The position numbers were made by a program, and so were the translations under genes. A stretch of 64,000 nucleotides of DNA from Oscillospiraceae bacterium (GTDB lineage: Bacteria; Bacillota; Clostridia; Oscillospirales; Ruminococcaceae): the NCBI GenBank assembly GCA_009776305.1, contig WRLY01000002.1:124001-188000 (forward strand), in the 5' to 3' direction. Of the stretch, positions 17,084 to 26,242 are shown piece after piece (position 1 is the stretch's first letter; every line of letters begins with the position of its first letter). Under the pieces are notes generated by a model, which saw only the letters and a program-made list of their open reading frames with translations, had not been told where the DNA came from and did no database searches.

Positions 17084-18136
17084 TTAGTTTACAGGCACAA
17101 TTTCAACAGTGTAACCATTTGCTCTGAGTATACCCGTAACGCTGTTCTCGCCGATTAAATGCGCTAAACCTACAACATAGAACACGTTTAAGCCCTCGTC
17201 CATATATTCCATAGCGACCCGAGCCATCTCTATATCGCGCTGTGTAAGCAAGCCGTCTGTATATTCTTTGTAAAGCTCTTCGGGCATTCCGTCATTCGTA
17301 TTAAATATATCCTCAAATTCCTGCTCATCGCCGCGTTTCCATATTTCATAAAGATTGTCAATCTCTGCCGCCGCCGCTTGTACGTCTAACCCTTCTTCAA
17401 TCAAAAACGTCATCAAAGCGGGGGAAAATCCGAGGAAAAGCGCGATTTGGCTTTCCGCCGATTCTATTTCCAAAATTTCCATACCTTGTTCTCTTGCCTC
17501 CGATATGAAAAACACGTCTAAACCATATTCGACATCAAGCGAGGATTGTTCAATGGCGGCTTGCGTAAATAATTGCGTCCAGAAAAAGGGCCTGAACATG
17601 TCGAGCATTTCAACGGGGACGCCAATCGCATCGGCTAATCCAAGTTCAACTATAGTTTCCTTTGCGCGTTCGACAGGTTCGGCGTCAATGTCGTCATAAA
17701 TGGATTCGCCCTTGCCGTATACCATTGCAAATGAATAAGCTGTTAAAGCCGCAATATCCTCTTCAAAAGCGACTAAATCAACTTCCACCGCCAAATAATC
17801 GCTATTGTTAAAAGCGTTCATAATCTTATCGGGCAGGGGATAAATTGATTCTTCTGCCGCATGGAATGAACCGAATATGTACATTTCCTGTCCGCCCGGA
17901 GCTGTGACTAACCAGAAGAGAGGCGTTATATCGGAGGGAACGGGAATTTCCTCGAGTTCGGGTTCGGGCTCGTCAAGGGGGGCTGTTTCACCGGTTTCGT
18001 CGGCTGTACTGCCGCCCGTATATTCGTCATTTGCTACAGATTCAACGATGTCCTCAGGTTGGTCGGTGCTTTCTCCACATGCTGTTATACCGAGAATTAT
18101 CGCTAATGACAGAATAATAGCCATTAATTTTTTCAT
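17084..18136 (-). CDS. TraB/GumN-family lipoprotein
   Basis: The 350-residue product starts with a lipoprotein signal (lipobox ITAC, Cys at residue 20), then an acidic linker rich in Glu/Pro, then a TraB/GumN (PF01963-type) domain. Family landmarks are MYIFGSFHAAEESIYPLP near residue 88 and the C-terminal NVFYVVGLAHLIGENSV. Members are thought to be metalloprotease-like (Tiki-related), but bacterial function is poorly known. Placed on the outer face of the membrane. It sits between rplI and dnaB, where most relatives have nothing. Confidence 0.85.
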   Translation of the reverse strand: MKKLMAIILSLAIILGITACGESTDQPEDIVESVANDEYTGGSTADETGETAPLDEPEPELEEIPVPSDITPLFWLVTAPGGQEMYIFGSFHAAEESIYPLPDKIMNAFNNSDYLAVEVDLVAFEEDIAALTAYSFAMVYGKGESIYDDIDAEPVERAKETIVELGLADAIGVPVEMLDMFRPFFWTQLFTQAAIEQSSLDVEYGLDVFFISEAREQGMEILEIESAESQIALFLGFSPALMTFLIEEGLDVQAAAAEIDNLYEIWKRGDEQEFEDIFNTNDGMPEELYKEYTDGLLTQRDIEMARVAMEYMDEGLNVFYVVGLAHLIGENSVTGILRANGYTVEIVPVN

Positions 18137-18182
18137 TTTGGTTTATTTCCTTTCAAAATATAAATTAAAGCGGGCGTAAATT

Positions 18183-18629
18183 TTACTCCCCCGACACCGT
18201 CAACGAGAACTTTGCCGTAATACCCTGATAAAGCTTTGCCTCCACTTCATAAGTACCGTGGGTTTTTATTTCCCCGAGAATATTCAGTTTCTTTTTATCA
18301 AGGTCAAAGCCTTCCTTTTTCAAAGCAGCCGCAATGTCTTTTGTGGTTACAGAGCCGAAAAGCCTGCCGTCTTCGCCCGCCGCCTTAGCAATCATTTTTA
18401 CGTTTTTTTCTTCAAGGCGTTTCTTGTCTTTTTCAGCGGCTGTGCGTTCGGTTTCAATTTTGTGCTGTTCGGAGGCTTTTTTCTGCTCAAGCATATTTAA
18501 GTTAGCCTTAGTAGCCTCAACGGCAAGCCCTTTCGGAAACAACATATTGCGGGCAAAGCCGTCCTTGACTTCCTTTATTTCACCTTTTTTGCCTGTGCCT
18601 TGCACGTCTTGTAATAGAATAATTTTCAT
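18183..18629 (-). CDS. rplI: Ribosomal protein bL9
   Basis: The 148-residue large-subunit protein has the N-terminal domain [20 protein letters not shown], the long charged central helix, and the C-terminal rRNA-binding domain. An in-frame ATG at 18665 is ignored, since AAAGGAGA lies just before 18629. Gene order gdpP-rplI-(TraB)-dnaB. Confidence 0.97.
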   Translation of the reverse strand: MKIILLQDVQGTGKKGEIKEVKDGFARNMLFPKGLAVEATKANLNMLEQKKASEQHKIETERTAAEKDKKRLEEKNVKMIAKAAGEDGRLFGSVTTKDIAAALKKEGFDLDKKKLNILGEIKTHGTYEVEAKLYQGITAKFSLTVSGE

Positions 18630-18707
18630 TTTACATCTCCTTTTTTTATTTCTTAATAATATCATTGAGTTTAACTTGTAATTTAGGTTGGAAGAATCCG
18701 CTTGTTA

Positions 18708-20702
18708 TTACGGATTATTTTCAAAATGCTTATCAATAGCTTTTAACAGCTTCTCCTTAGCCTCGTTCAGATTAAGCCCGTGAAACTGCGCTCCCGCCAT
18801 AGTATGATGTCCGCCTCCGCCTATGCTTTCCATTACAAGTTGAACGTTCATCTCGCCAAGTGAACGAGCACTGATTGAAACCTCGTTTTGATGTGCGCGG
18901 AAAACCACAAAAGACGCCACCACCCCTGAAATACTCAGCATTTCGTCCGCCACCTGCGGGGCTACAAGCCGCATGTTTTCGGCGAAATCCGTACTGTAGG
19001 CAATGGCACACTTCTTGTAAATTTCTGCCGAGGAAACCAGCGCTACTTTTTTCTTATAAGCATCGAAAGAGTTGGAAAAAAGCGACTTTACGCTTACAGT
19101 GTCGGCGCCGAGCTTACGCAAAAACGCCGCCGCCTCAAAGGTGCGAACGCCGGTTCTTATTGTAAAATTCTTGGTATCTAACATAATTCCCGCTAAAAGC
19201 GCTTCGGATTGTTGCGCCGAAAGCTTTCCGGCTTCTCCGAAGTAGTTAAGAAGCTCTGTAACCATTTCCGAAGCGGATGAAGCAAAAGCCTCATGGAAGA
19301 AAACCAACGCGTTATCAACGTGATTTACCATTTTTCTGTGGTGGTCTATAACCATAACTTTTTTCGCCATACGGTAAAGTTCAGCGTCTTCAAGTATATT
19401 CGGATTATGGGTGTCGGTAATAATCAGCAGGGATTCGTCCCCCAAAAGCTCGCGCGCTTTTACCGGCGGGATAAACAACGGTTTTTTTTCATCAAGGTTT
19501 TTGAACTTTTCAATAAGTTCAATACACAGCACGGTGTTGCGCTCAATGGCAATATAAGCTTCTTTTCCGAGGTTTCTTATTAGGCTGGCGAGCCCTATTG
19601 AGGAACCTACGCTGTCTAAGTCCCCTGATTTATGCCCCATTATGTAAACCCTGTCGGAATCTTTTATTAAATCCGCCAAAGAAGAGGCGATAATTCTGGC
19701 TTTAACCTTGTTTTGTCGTTCGATTCCCTTGGAAACACCGCCGTAAAACTCAAAGCCGTTTGGTGTTTTAATTGCCGCCTGGTCGCCGCCGCGTCCCTGC
19801 GCCATTTCAAGAGCCTGACGCGCAAGCAGTGCGCTTTCTGAAATGTTCTTAGCCGTTGCGCCTATGCCGATTGACAAGGTTACGTGTACGCGCTCTGTAA
19901 CGGCAATTTCCCGCGCTTTATCAAGCAACTTTACTTTTTCCTCAATAAGTTTATCTACATGACGCTGCTCTACAACCGCCCAACTGCGGTCGCGGTTGAA
20001 TTTTTTCATTATTCCGGTAGTGGCGGCGGTGAATTCCTCAAGAATTTTATCTATTTTTACTGTAATATGGGCTTTTTCACTCTCAAGCGCACCCTCGAAC
20101 ATTTCGTCATAATTATCTATAGTAATAAGCATGACAACAGGCTTGGAAAGCCTTTTCTCAATTTCCAAAAGCGTTCTTTTAGTTATATCCTCAAAATAAA
20201 CCACAAAGATTTCACTTGTTTCGGCGTCTCGCGGAGCAGAAAGGCTGACGTTGTAGAATCTTTCGTTATGCTGTATTTCAACAAAGTTTTTATTGTTTTG
20301 CAAAGCGTTGTTGTTTATAAGTTTTTGCGCGTCTATATTGGCAACAGAGGATAAAGGATTCCCGTAAACCGCCTCTTCCTCAAATTTTTCCGTAAAGTGC
20401 TTATTAAACCAAACAAAATTATAGGAGGAATCAATAACAGCCACCGCCAAGGGCAGATGATAAAGGGATTTCTTGTCGGCGTTATCAATTTCGCCCGAGT
20501 AAAAGGTAAAATATTGAAATGCCCTTCGGGTTACCGTTATCAGCTTTCCCATACAAAAACCTGAAACCAATACCACAAACGGCGCAATCATCCAAAAGAA
20601 ATGGGTCGCGCTAATATATATATATCCCGTGAGAAAGAACAGAATAATAATCAGGCAGGACACCACCACAATGAGACCGCTGTCGCGGTAGAAGTTTTTC
20701 AA
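18708..20702 (-). CDS. gdpP: Cyclic-di-AMP phosphodiesterase GdpP (YybT)
   Basis: Degrades the second messenger c-di-AMP. The 664-residue protein has two N-terminal transmembrane helices (about 10-55), a PAS-like domain, a degenerate GGDEF-like domain (about 180-310) and DHH/DHHA1 phosphodiesterase domains. The motifs GHKSGDLDSVGSSIG, VIDHHRK and C-terminal GGGGHHTMAG are present, so the catalytic site is intact. It lies directly upstream of rplI as in Bacillus. Confidence 0.95.
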   Translation of the reverse strand: MKNFYRDSGLIVVVSCLIIILFFLTGYIYISATHFFWMIAPFVVLVSGFCMGKLITVTRRAFQYFTFYSGEIDNADKKSLYHLPLAVAVIDSSYNFVWFNKHFTEKFEEEAVYGNPLSSVANIDAQKLINNNALQNNKNFVEIQHNERFYNVSLSAPRDAETSEIFVVYFEDITKRTLLEIEKRLSKPVVMLITIDNYDEMFEGALESEKAHITVKIDKILEEFTAATTGIMKKFNRDRSWAVVEQRHVDKLIEEKVKLLDKAREIAVTERVHVTLSIGIGATAKNISESALLARQALEMAQGRGGDQAAIKTPNGFEFYGGVSKGIERQNKVKARIIASSLADLIKDSDRVYIMGHKSGDLDSVGSSIGLASLIRNLGKEAYIAIERNTVLCIELIEKFKNLDEKKPLFIPPVKARELLGDESLLIITDTHNPNILEDAELYRMAKKVMVIDHHRKMVNHVDNALVFFHEAFASSASEMVTELLNYFGEAGKLSAQQSEALLAGIMLDTKNFTIRTGVRTFEAAAFLRKLGADTVSVKSLFSNSFDAYKKKVALVSSAEIYKKCAIAYSTDFAENMRLVAPQVADEMLSISGVVASFVVFRAHQNEVSISARSLGEMNVQLVMESIGGGGHHTMAGAQFHGLNLNEAKEKLLKAIDKHFENNP

Positions 20703-20752
20703 GAATTCACCTCCGAACGAAAAGTTTTAATTTTGGAATGGAATAGATTATT

Positions 20753-21169
20753 TTAATTATCTGTTACATAAAGAACGCAAGTCCAGCGCCGAACATCATA
20801 TTTCCGAATAGCAGTTGTTTCAAAATTGCACTTTCTGTAAAAATTTACAGCGTTATCATCTGTTTCCGCTTCAATATTCATTTTATATTTATCTTTTAAA
20901 GCCAAAATCATTGCGTAACCGACACCGCGTCCGCGGAAGTTTTCAGCGACGGCAATGGTTAAGATTTCTGCAAAATCAGAATGTGCTTCAAAATTACATA
21001 CCCCGACAATTTTGTCATTATCAACCCAAGCATATAATTTTTGTGAATCCCGACCCATAATTCTTGCTTCCCATTGATTTAATCCCTCGTCAGAATCATC
21101 AAAAACAGCGGCGGCTATTATCTGTCTGACAACAGGCTCGCTTATACGGTTTTTAATATCAATAAACAT
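20753..21169 (-). CDS. GNAT-family N-acetyltransferase
   Basis: The 138-residue product has the acetyl-CoA-binding motif AVAENFRGRGVGYAMI near residues 75-90 and the C-terminal VNFYRKCNFETTAIRKY of the GNAT fold, resembling RimI-like or small-molecule acetyltransferases. The substrate cannot be read from sequence. It lies between rnjA and gdpP with gaps of about 50 bases, so probably in the same transcript. Confidence 0.85.
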   Translation of the reverse strand: MFIDIKNRISEPVVRQIIAAAVFDDSDEGLNQWEARIMGRDSQKLYAWVDNDKIVGVCNFEAHSDFAEILTIAVAENFRGRGVGYAMILALKDKYKMNIEAETDDNAVNFYRKCNFETTAIRKYDVRRWTCVLYVTDN

Positions 21170-21225
21170 TTAAGTATCCTTTTAAAGCGTGTGTTATACA
21201 GAAATTTTCTGCCGCAAGGTCGGGT

Positions 21226-23124
21226 TTATATTTCCATAATTATCGGCAAAACCATAGGACTTCTCTTGGTTTTGGCAAACATAAAATCGCTCATTTCATC
21301 ACGCATATTATTTTTAATCGTGTTGGTAGTGAGCCGCGCTCCGCCATTATTATTTCCGCCGGAATTTTTTATGGTTTCGGTCATAAGCTCACGCGCCTTT
21401 TCCATAAGCTCCTCAGATTCGCGCACGTATACAAAACCGCGCGAAACAATATCCGGACCCGATAAAATCTGCCCGCTTTCACGTTCTATGGTAGCCACGA
21501 TTACGATTATTCCGTCTGCCGCGAGTTTTTTTCTGTCGCGAAGTACCACAGCGCCTACATCGCCTACGCCCAAACCGTCAACCAAAACCTTTCCTGCGGG
21601 GACTTGGGTTACGGTCTTCATTTCGGTGCTGTCGGTTTCAAGCTGCTGACCTAAGTTTAAAATAAAAATGTTTTCTTCGGGAATTCCCATTCCCATTGCA
21701 ATCTGGGCGTGTTTTTTCATGTGCTTGTATTCGCCGTGAATGGGAATGAAAAACCGCGGTTTGACAAGCGAGAGCATCATTTTCAGCTCGTCCTGACAGG
21801 CGTGCCCTGAAACGTGAACGTCATACATGGATTCATAAACCACTTCGGCGCCCGACTTCATCAAATCGTTAATTACCCGCCCCACGGTTTTTTCGTTGCC
21901 GGGTATGGGAGAGGCTGAAATTACCACTAAATCGTTCGGTGTAATTGTGACCTGCCTGTGGTCGCCCGCCGACATACGGGTCAACGCCGAAAGCGGTTCG
22001 CCCTGACTCCCCGTTGTGACAATGACAATTTTTTCAGGGGGATATTTATTAACCTGATCAATGTCTATAAGCAAGCCTTTCGGGATTTTGACATAACTAA
22101 GCTCAATAGCTTTTTGCACGACGTTTAGCATACTGCGTCCGGAAAGGGCGATTTTTCTGTCTGTCAGGGTAGCTATGTCTATAATTTGCTGTATACGGTG
22201 AATGTTACTCGAAAAAGTAGCCACAATCACCCTTCTGCCCTCGGCGGCGGCAAATATATTGCGGAAACTTTCGCCTACTTTGCGCTCGGACATGGTGTAA
22301 CCGGGGCGTTCGGCGTTTGTGCTGTCCGAAAGCAGAGCTAATACGCCTCTGTTGCCGAGCTCGCCGAGACGCGCCAGGTCTATAATTCCGCCCTCTATGG
22401 GGGTATAGTCCACTTTAAAGTCTCCGGTATGCACGATTATACCTGCAGGGGTGTGAATCGCCAGTGCACAGGCATCCGGTATGGAGTGATTGACCCTTAT
22501 GAATTCAACGCTCATGCAACCCATTTTAACCGTTTGGCGCGGCTGTATGACATTAAGACTGCACTGGCTTAAAATTCCGTGTTCACGAAGTTTTCCTTCG
22601 CATAAGCCTAATGTCAGCTTAGTTCCGTAAACGGGGACGTTTATTTTCTTCAGCAGATAGGGAAGCCCTCCTATATGGTCTTCATGCCCGTGAGTCAGGA
22701 TAATCCCCCTGAAACGCTCGCGGTTTTTCTCCAAATAGGTATAATCGGGAATTACAATATCAACCCCGAGCATGTCCTCATCGGGGAAAGCCAACCCGCA
22801 ATCGACTATAAACAGGTCGTTGGAACATTCAAAAACGTAAAGGTTTTTCCCGATTTCACCTAAGCCTCCGAGAGCTGTAATTTTAACAGCGGCGGTGCGG
22901 CGTTCCGAAGTTTTTTTGACCTGATTTTTGGCGATTTGCTCCGTAAGGTTCAATATATCATCCGACAAGGCGTTTTTTCTGCGCCTGTTGTCTGATTTAA
23001 AGGGTTTTTGCTTGGCGCTCCTTTTAGCGGAATTTTTTTGATTGTTTTTCTCAATCTGGGCATGATTTTTTTTGTCCCCCTTAAAAGCGGGCTTGTTTTT
23101 CTTAGTTATGATGTTTTCCGGCAT
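21226..23124 (-). CDS. rnj: Ribonuclease J
   Basis: A metallo-beta-lactamase/beta-CASP nuclease for mRNA decay and 16S rRNA maturation, with 5'-3' exonuclease and endonuclease activity in characterised members. The zinc motif THGHEDHIGG, the beta-CASP region and HVSGHACQDELKMML are present. A lysine/asparagine-rich extension of about 80 residues precedes the usual start region; its first ATG is kept because no better ribosome site was found downstream. 632 residues against about 555 for Bacillus RNase J1. Confidence 0.95.
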   Translation of the reverse strand: MPENIITKKNKPAFKGDKKNHAQIEKNNQKNSAKRSAKQKPFKSDNRRRKNALSDDILNLTEQIAKNQVKKTSERRTAAVKITALGGLGEIGKNLYVFECSNDLFIVDCGLAFPDEDMLGVDIVIPDYTYLEKNRERFRGIILTHGHEDHIGGLPYLLKKINVPVYGTKLTLGLCEGKLREHGILSQCSLNVIQPRQTVKMGCMSVEFIRVNHSIPDACALAIHTPAGIIVHTGDFKVDYTPIEGGIIDLARLGELGNRGVLALLSDSTNAERPGYTMSERKVGESFRNIFAAAEGRRVIVATFSSNIHRIQQIIDIATLTDRKIALSGRSMLNVVQKAIELSYVKIPKGLLIDIDQVNKYPPEKIVIVTTGSQGEPLSALTRMSAGDHRQVTITPNDLVVISASPIPGNEKTVGRVINDLMKSGAEVVYESMYDVHVSGHACQDELKMMLSLVKPRFFIPIHGEYKHMKKHAQIAMGMGIPEENIFILNLGQQLETDSTEMKTVTQVPAGKVLVDGLGVGDVGAVVLRDRKKLAADGIIVIVATIERESGQILSGPDIVSRGFVYVRESEELMEKARELMTETIKNSGGNNNGGARLTTNTIKNNMRDEMSDFMFAKTKRSPMVLPIIMEI

Positions 23125-23163
23125 TTTTACCTCGTTTTGTCATATAAACCGTTATCAATATGT

Positions 23164-23204
23164 AAATTCCCGCATGGTAAAAAGTAGGCAAAAGCGGGAA
23201 ATTT
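23164..23204 (-). promoter_or_regulatory. Stem-loop in the rnj leader
   Basis: Arms AAATTCCCGC (23164-23173) and GCGGGAAATTT (23194-23204) pair with one bulged base around a 20-base loop, between the predicted rnj start site and its start codon. It could be a regulatory structure or the terminator of the upstream gene. Confidence 0.4.
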
Positions 23205-23263
23205 GAACACGGCTTATTAAAATTTATATTAAAAAAATATAATCCTCTTTAATTAATATTTCT

Positions 23264-23292
23264 ATTATAGCAAATGCAGGATTAAATGTCAA
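23264..23292 (-). promoter_or_regulatory. Strong sigma-A promoter for rnj
   Basis: On the minus strand: perfect -35 TTGACA (23287-23292), a 17-base spacer and perfect -10 TATAAT (23264-23269). The -35 lies inside the last codons of the upstream gene. Predicted leader about 130 bases. Confidence 0.75.
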
Positions 23293-25762
23293 GCATAAGC
23301 CTTTTGACCATTGCTTCAACATCGTCGCAAAGGGATTTCGCCGTTTCGCTTGACGCGCTTTCAGCCATAAGGAAAAGCGCGTCGCCTTTTTTGTTTGAGC
23401 GTAGTAGTACCCTTGAGGTGCAGGCTTCATCGTCGTTGCCGCTTTGACTGTCTACTATAATTCCCTCGCCCAATCCGGATAGCCCCGACAGACTCGATGC
23501 CCCGTTTTCCCCCCTGCAAATTCTGCTTAAAATCCTCTGCGGTGGGCAGTTGATTAGCACGACGCGGTTTTCACGATTAAACTCAGGTAATCTTTCAGCC
23601 GCTTCTTCAAGAGAAATCTTTTCCCCCTTTTCTCCTTTTTCACGGGCGAGCCAGCCCAGTACAAACATAGAAAGATATGCGCCGTCCCAAAGGAAGGTCT
23701 CGCTTTGCGCGATTTCCCGCGCCCTTTTGTCCGAGTTGTCGTTAGAGCAGGAAAAGAAACGGTGAACCTTACGCCCGAACTTTTCCGCCAATAAATCAGC
23801 CGCCGTCGGGAAATCCGCGGGCAAAGCTACGTCAAAGCCGCCTTTCAGTATATCCCGACAGGCTAAGAGAATCAGCTTGTCATGATTTATGACCTGCCCT
23901 TTACCCAGTCGGAACTCGGCTTTGGTTCCGGCGCTGTTGAGGGTTATGATAAGCTGTTCGTTATTTTTTCCGCTTATTCTTTCAAAAACGGGGGCAAGGG
24001 TGTTTAAAAGTCCTGCGTTGTTGCAGTTAAGGATTACATTGTAATCCGATTTGAAGTCGGACATGTGATTAAGCATTGAAATATAAAGCTCGTCGGCACA
24101 CTTTATGTCTACTACCGCCCCGAAACCGTCCCACGGTGCGTTGCGGTATTCGGAGCGATTAAGTCCGCCCTCTAAATTCCGCTCCTGCTGTCTTGTAAGC
24201 GCCAAACCGTGGCGATTTAATATTACGATTTCGGTTTTTTGACGGGCTCTTACATGGACGATTAAATCGGCAAGCATAAGCTTGCTTAAATGAATCAGCA
24301 TGGGAACTGAAGCCGTACCGCAGTCAGACGAACGGCAACCTGTGCTTGAAATTCCGGCAATCAGTGCGCTTTTAAGGGAAACTGAGGCGTTATTGTCCTC
24401 GCAGGCTACTAAAATATTATTGGGGCATAACCCAGAAAGCGCACAGCCCACCTTAGCGGCAAAATCAGGCGTAACGTCTATATTAGTGTCGCCGCCGACG
24501 CCTCGCTCGCTTATTTCAATTTTATTTTTGCCGCTGTACTTATAATCATTGCAGACAATTGAATCGGCGGGCACGTTTTTATTCTGCCAGACCCGAACCC
24601 CGCTCTCCACACGGGAATTCTCGCCAATCACAGTCCCTTCGCCTATTACCGAATCGTTAGATAAACAGACATTTGCTTTTATTCTTACGTTTTCGCAAAC
24701 TACCGCGCCCTCACAGTTAAGTTCTCCTGCTGTTATTGCGCCGTCAAGAATAATCGAATCGGTAATTTTACAATTAGAGCCTATTGTTACATTATCATTT
24801 AAAACCGCTCCTTCAAGAATATTATTCTTACCCAACCGCACGTTTTTGCCTATATAGCAAGGGGATTTTAAAGTTATGTCGTCGGGAATTACGCTGTTTG
24901 AATAAATCCCGTCTGCAATTTTACGTGCGTTTATTTCGCAGTTTACCTTTCCGTCTAAAATATCACGCTGGCAGGAAACATAGTTTTCTATATCGCCAAT
25001 ATCGCACCAATAGCCCTTTTCAGCGTAGGACATAAGAGAATGATTTTCCTTCAGCATCTTAGGAAATACGTCCCGTGCAAAGTCCCACATTTTGCCGTCA
25101 GGAATCAGTTCTAAAACAGCAGGATTCAAGAAATAAACTCCTGTGTTTGCATAGTCCGAAACACAGTTTAAATATGAAGGTTTCTCGGAGAAACCGGTGA
25201 TTTTACAGTGGGGGGTGTTTTCCGAAGCGTCGCTCCCTGTGATAACCAAGCCGTACTCGCGTGGGTCGCTTACCTGTTTGGTTATAATAGTGGCTTTGGC
25301 AGTTTGGGTAGCGCTCAGAGCGGTTGTTTCGTTCGTAGCGGATATTCCGCTCGGAGCAGATGTTCCGCTGTTTTTATGAAAACGCATAGCCGCCGTAAGG
25401 TCAAAATCGCAAAGGGCGTCCCCGCTTATTACTAAAAAATCGTCGGTAAAGCTTGCCGCCGCCTTTTTTACACAGCCTGCCGTGCCGAGAGGCTCGTCCT
25501 CATAAGAAAAGCGTAAATCAATACCTTTGGTATTATTTTCAAAATCACAACCCTTGTAAAATCCATTTTCAAAAAGCCGTTCAATCATTTCGCCTTTATA
25601 ACGCAGTGTAAAAACCGCTTCTGTGAAATCATGCCGTATAAGCAAATCGAGAATATATTCCACAGCCGGACGCCCGCAGAGTTTTGCTAAGGGTTTCGGC
25701 ACAGTACCGGTAAGAGGGCGCAGGCGGGTTCCCTCGCCGCCTGCCATGATAATTGCTTTCAT
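23282..25762 (-). CDS. Nucleotidyltransferase / left-handed beta-helix / degenerate phosphomutase fusion
   Basis: The 826-residue protein begins with a sugar-1-phosphate nucleotidyltransferase (IMAGGEGTRLRPLTGTVPKP, residues 4-23), followed by hexapeptide beta-helix repeats (about 285-400) and a phosphoglucomutase/phosphomannomutase-like half (about 430-826). Such fusions are often labelled mannose-1-phosphate guanylyltransferase. The mutase half lacks the phosphoserine loop (TASHNP-type) and the DGDGDR metal loop, so it is probably non-catalytic. An 18-bp repeat adds a Ser/Ala/Thr-rich insertion near residues 130-157. Role likely in cell-surface polysaccharide precursor supply; the sugar is unproven. 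Confidence 0.87.
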   Translation of the reverse strand: MKAIIMAGGEGTRLRPLTGTVPKPLAKLCGRPAVEYILDLLIRHDFTEAVFTLRYKGEMIERLFENGFYKGCDFENNTKGIDLRFSYEDEPLGTAGCVKKAAASFTDDFLVISGDALCDFDLTAAMRFHKNSGTSAPSGISATNETTALSATQTAKATIITKQVSDPREYGLVITGSDASENTPHCKITGFSEKPSYLNCVSDYANTGVYFLNPAVLELIPDGKMWDFARDVFPKMLKENHSLMSYAEKGYWCDIGDIENYVSCQRDILDGKVNCEINARKIADGIYSNSVIPDDITLKSPCYIGKNVRLGKNNILEGAVLNDNVTIGSNCKITDSIILDGAITAGELNCEGAVVCENVRIKANVCLSNDSVIGEGTVIGENSRVESGVRVWQNKNVPADSIVCNDYKYSGKNKIEISERGVGGDTNIDVTPDFAAKVGCALSGLCPNNILVACEDNNASVSLKSALIAGISSTGCRSSDCGTASVPMLIHLSKLMLADLIVHVRARQKTEIVILNRHGLALTRQQERNLEGGLNRSEYRNAPWDGFGAVVDIKCADELYISMLNHMSDFKSDYNVILNCNNAGLLNTLAPVFERISGKNNEQLIITLNSAGTKAEFRLGKGQVINHDKLILLACRDILKGGFDVALPADFPTAADLLAEKFGRKVHRFFSCSNDNSDKRAREIAQSETFLWDGAYLSMFVLGWLAREKGEKGEKISLEEAAERLPEFNRENRVVLINCPPQRILSRICRGENGASSLSGLSGLGEGIIVDSQSGNDDEACTSRVLLRSNKKGDALFLMAESASSETAKSLCDDVEAMVKRLMLDI
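25298..25369 (-). repeat. 18-bp in-frame tandem repeat in the nucleotidyltransferase gene
   Basis: Four 18-base units (25352-25369, 25334-25351, 25316-25333, 25298-25315) read S-G-T-S-A-P, S-G-I-S-A-T, N-E-T-T-A-L and S-A-T-Q-T-A on the minus strand, decaying along the array. The first unit closely matches the unit in tilS. Confidence 0.8.
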
Positions 25763-25939
25763 TTATAAAATCGCCGCCTTTCGTTAAGAGTGCTGATTAG
25801 TTTATTTTTGCGCGTTTTACTCTTTTTTATTCACATTATGCTCTACACAAAATTCTCCCCCCACGCATAAAATGAAAGCAGTCGTAAATAGTCAAAATTT
25901 AATTGTCCATTGTCAAATATATTGTCAGGAGGTGTTTTT

Positions 25940-26146
25940 TTGAAATCAGCTTTAATTATCTTGAAATCCATGACGGAAGCAGGAAAGGCGAGCCATCATC
26001 TTGAAAAGTTTAAAATCGAAGCCGCTGTTGAAAAAATAGCGATAAATAAAGACGGCTGCGGATACGGCATAAAGATTAAGGAAGACCCCGATAAGGTGTG
26101 CAGGCTACTCGGCTTGGTTAATATAGAATGTGTTGAAATAAGGTAA
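25940..26146 (+). CDS. DUF3343 protein
   Basis: The 68-residue product (M-K-S-A-L-I-I-L-K-S-M-T-E-A) matches the DUF3343 type, small proteins with a putative Se/S-binding cysteine; here the cysteines are in KDGCGYGIKI and KVCRLLG. The start codon is TTG at 25940, with AGGAGGTG directly upstream; an in-frame ATG at 25910 has no ribosome site. DUF3343 genes are commonly next to class V aminotransferase/cysteine desulfurase genes, as here, and both recur near selenium-related genes. Confidence 0.8.
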   Translation: MKSALIILKSMTEAGKASHHLEKFKIEAAVEKIAINKDGCGYGIKIKEDPDKVCRLLGLVNIECVEIR

Positions 26147-26242
26147 AGGACGGAGTTTAATAAGGTATGAAAACAAATACTCGTATAAAACTGATAAAAT
26201 ATTTTTATGGCTCATTGACGCCATTAAAGGGATGGTGGGAAA

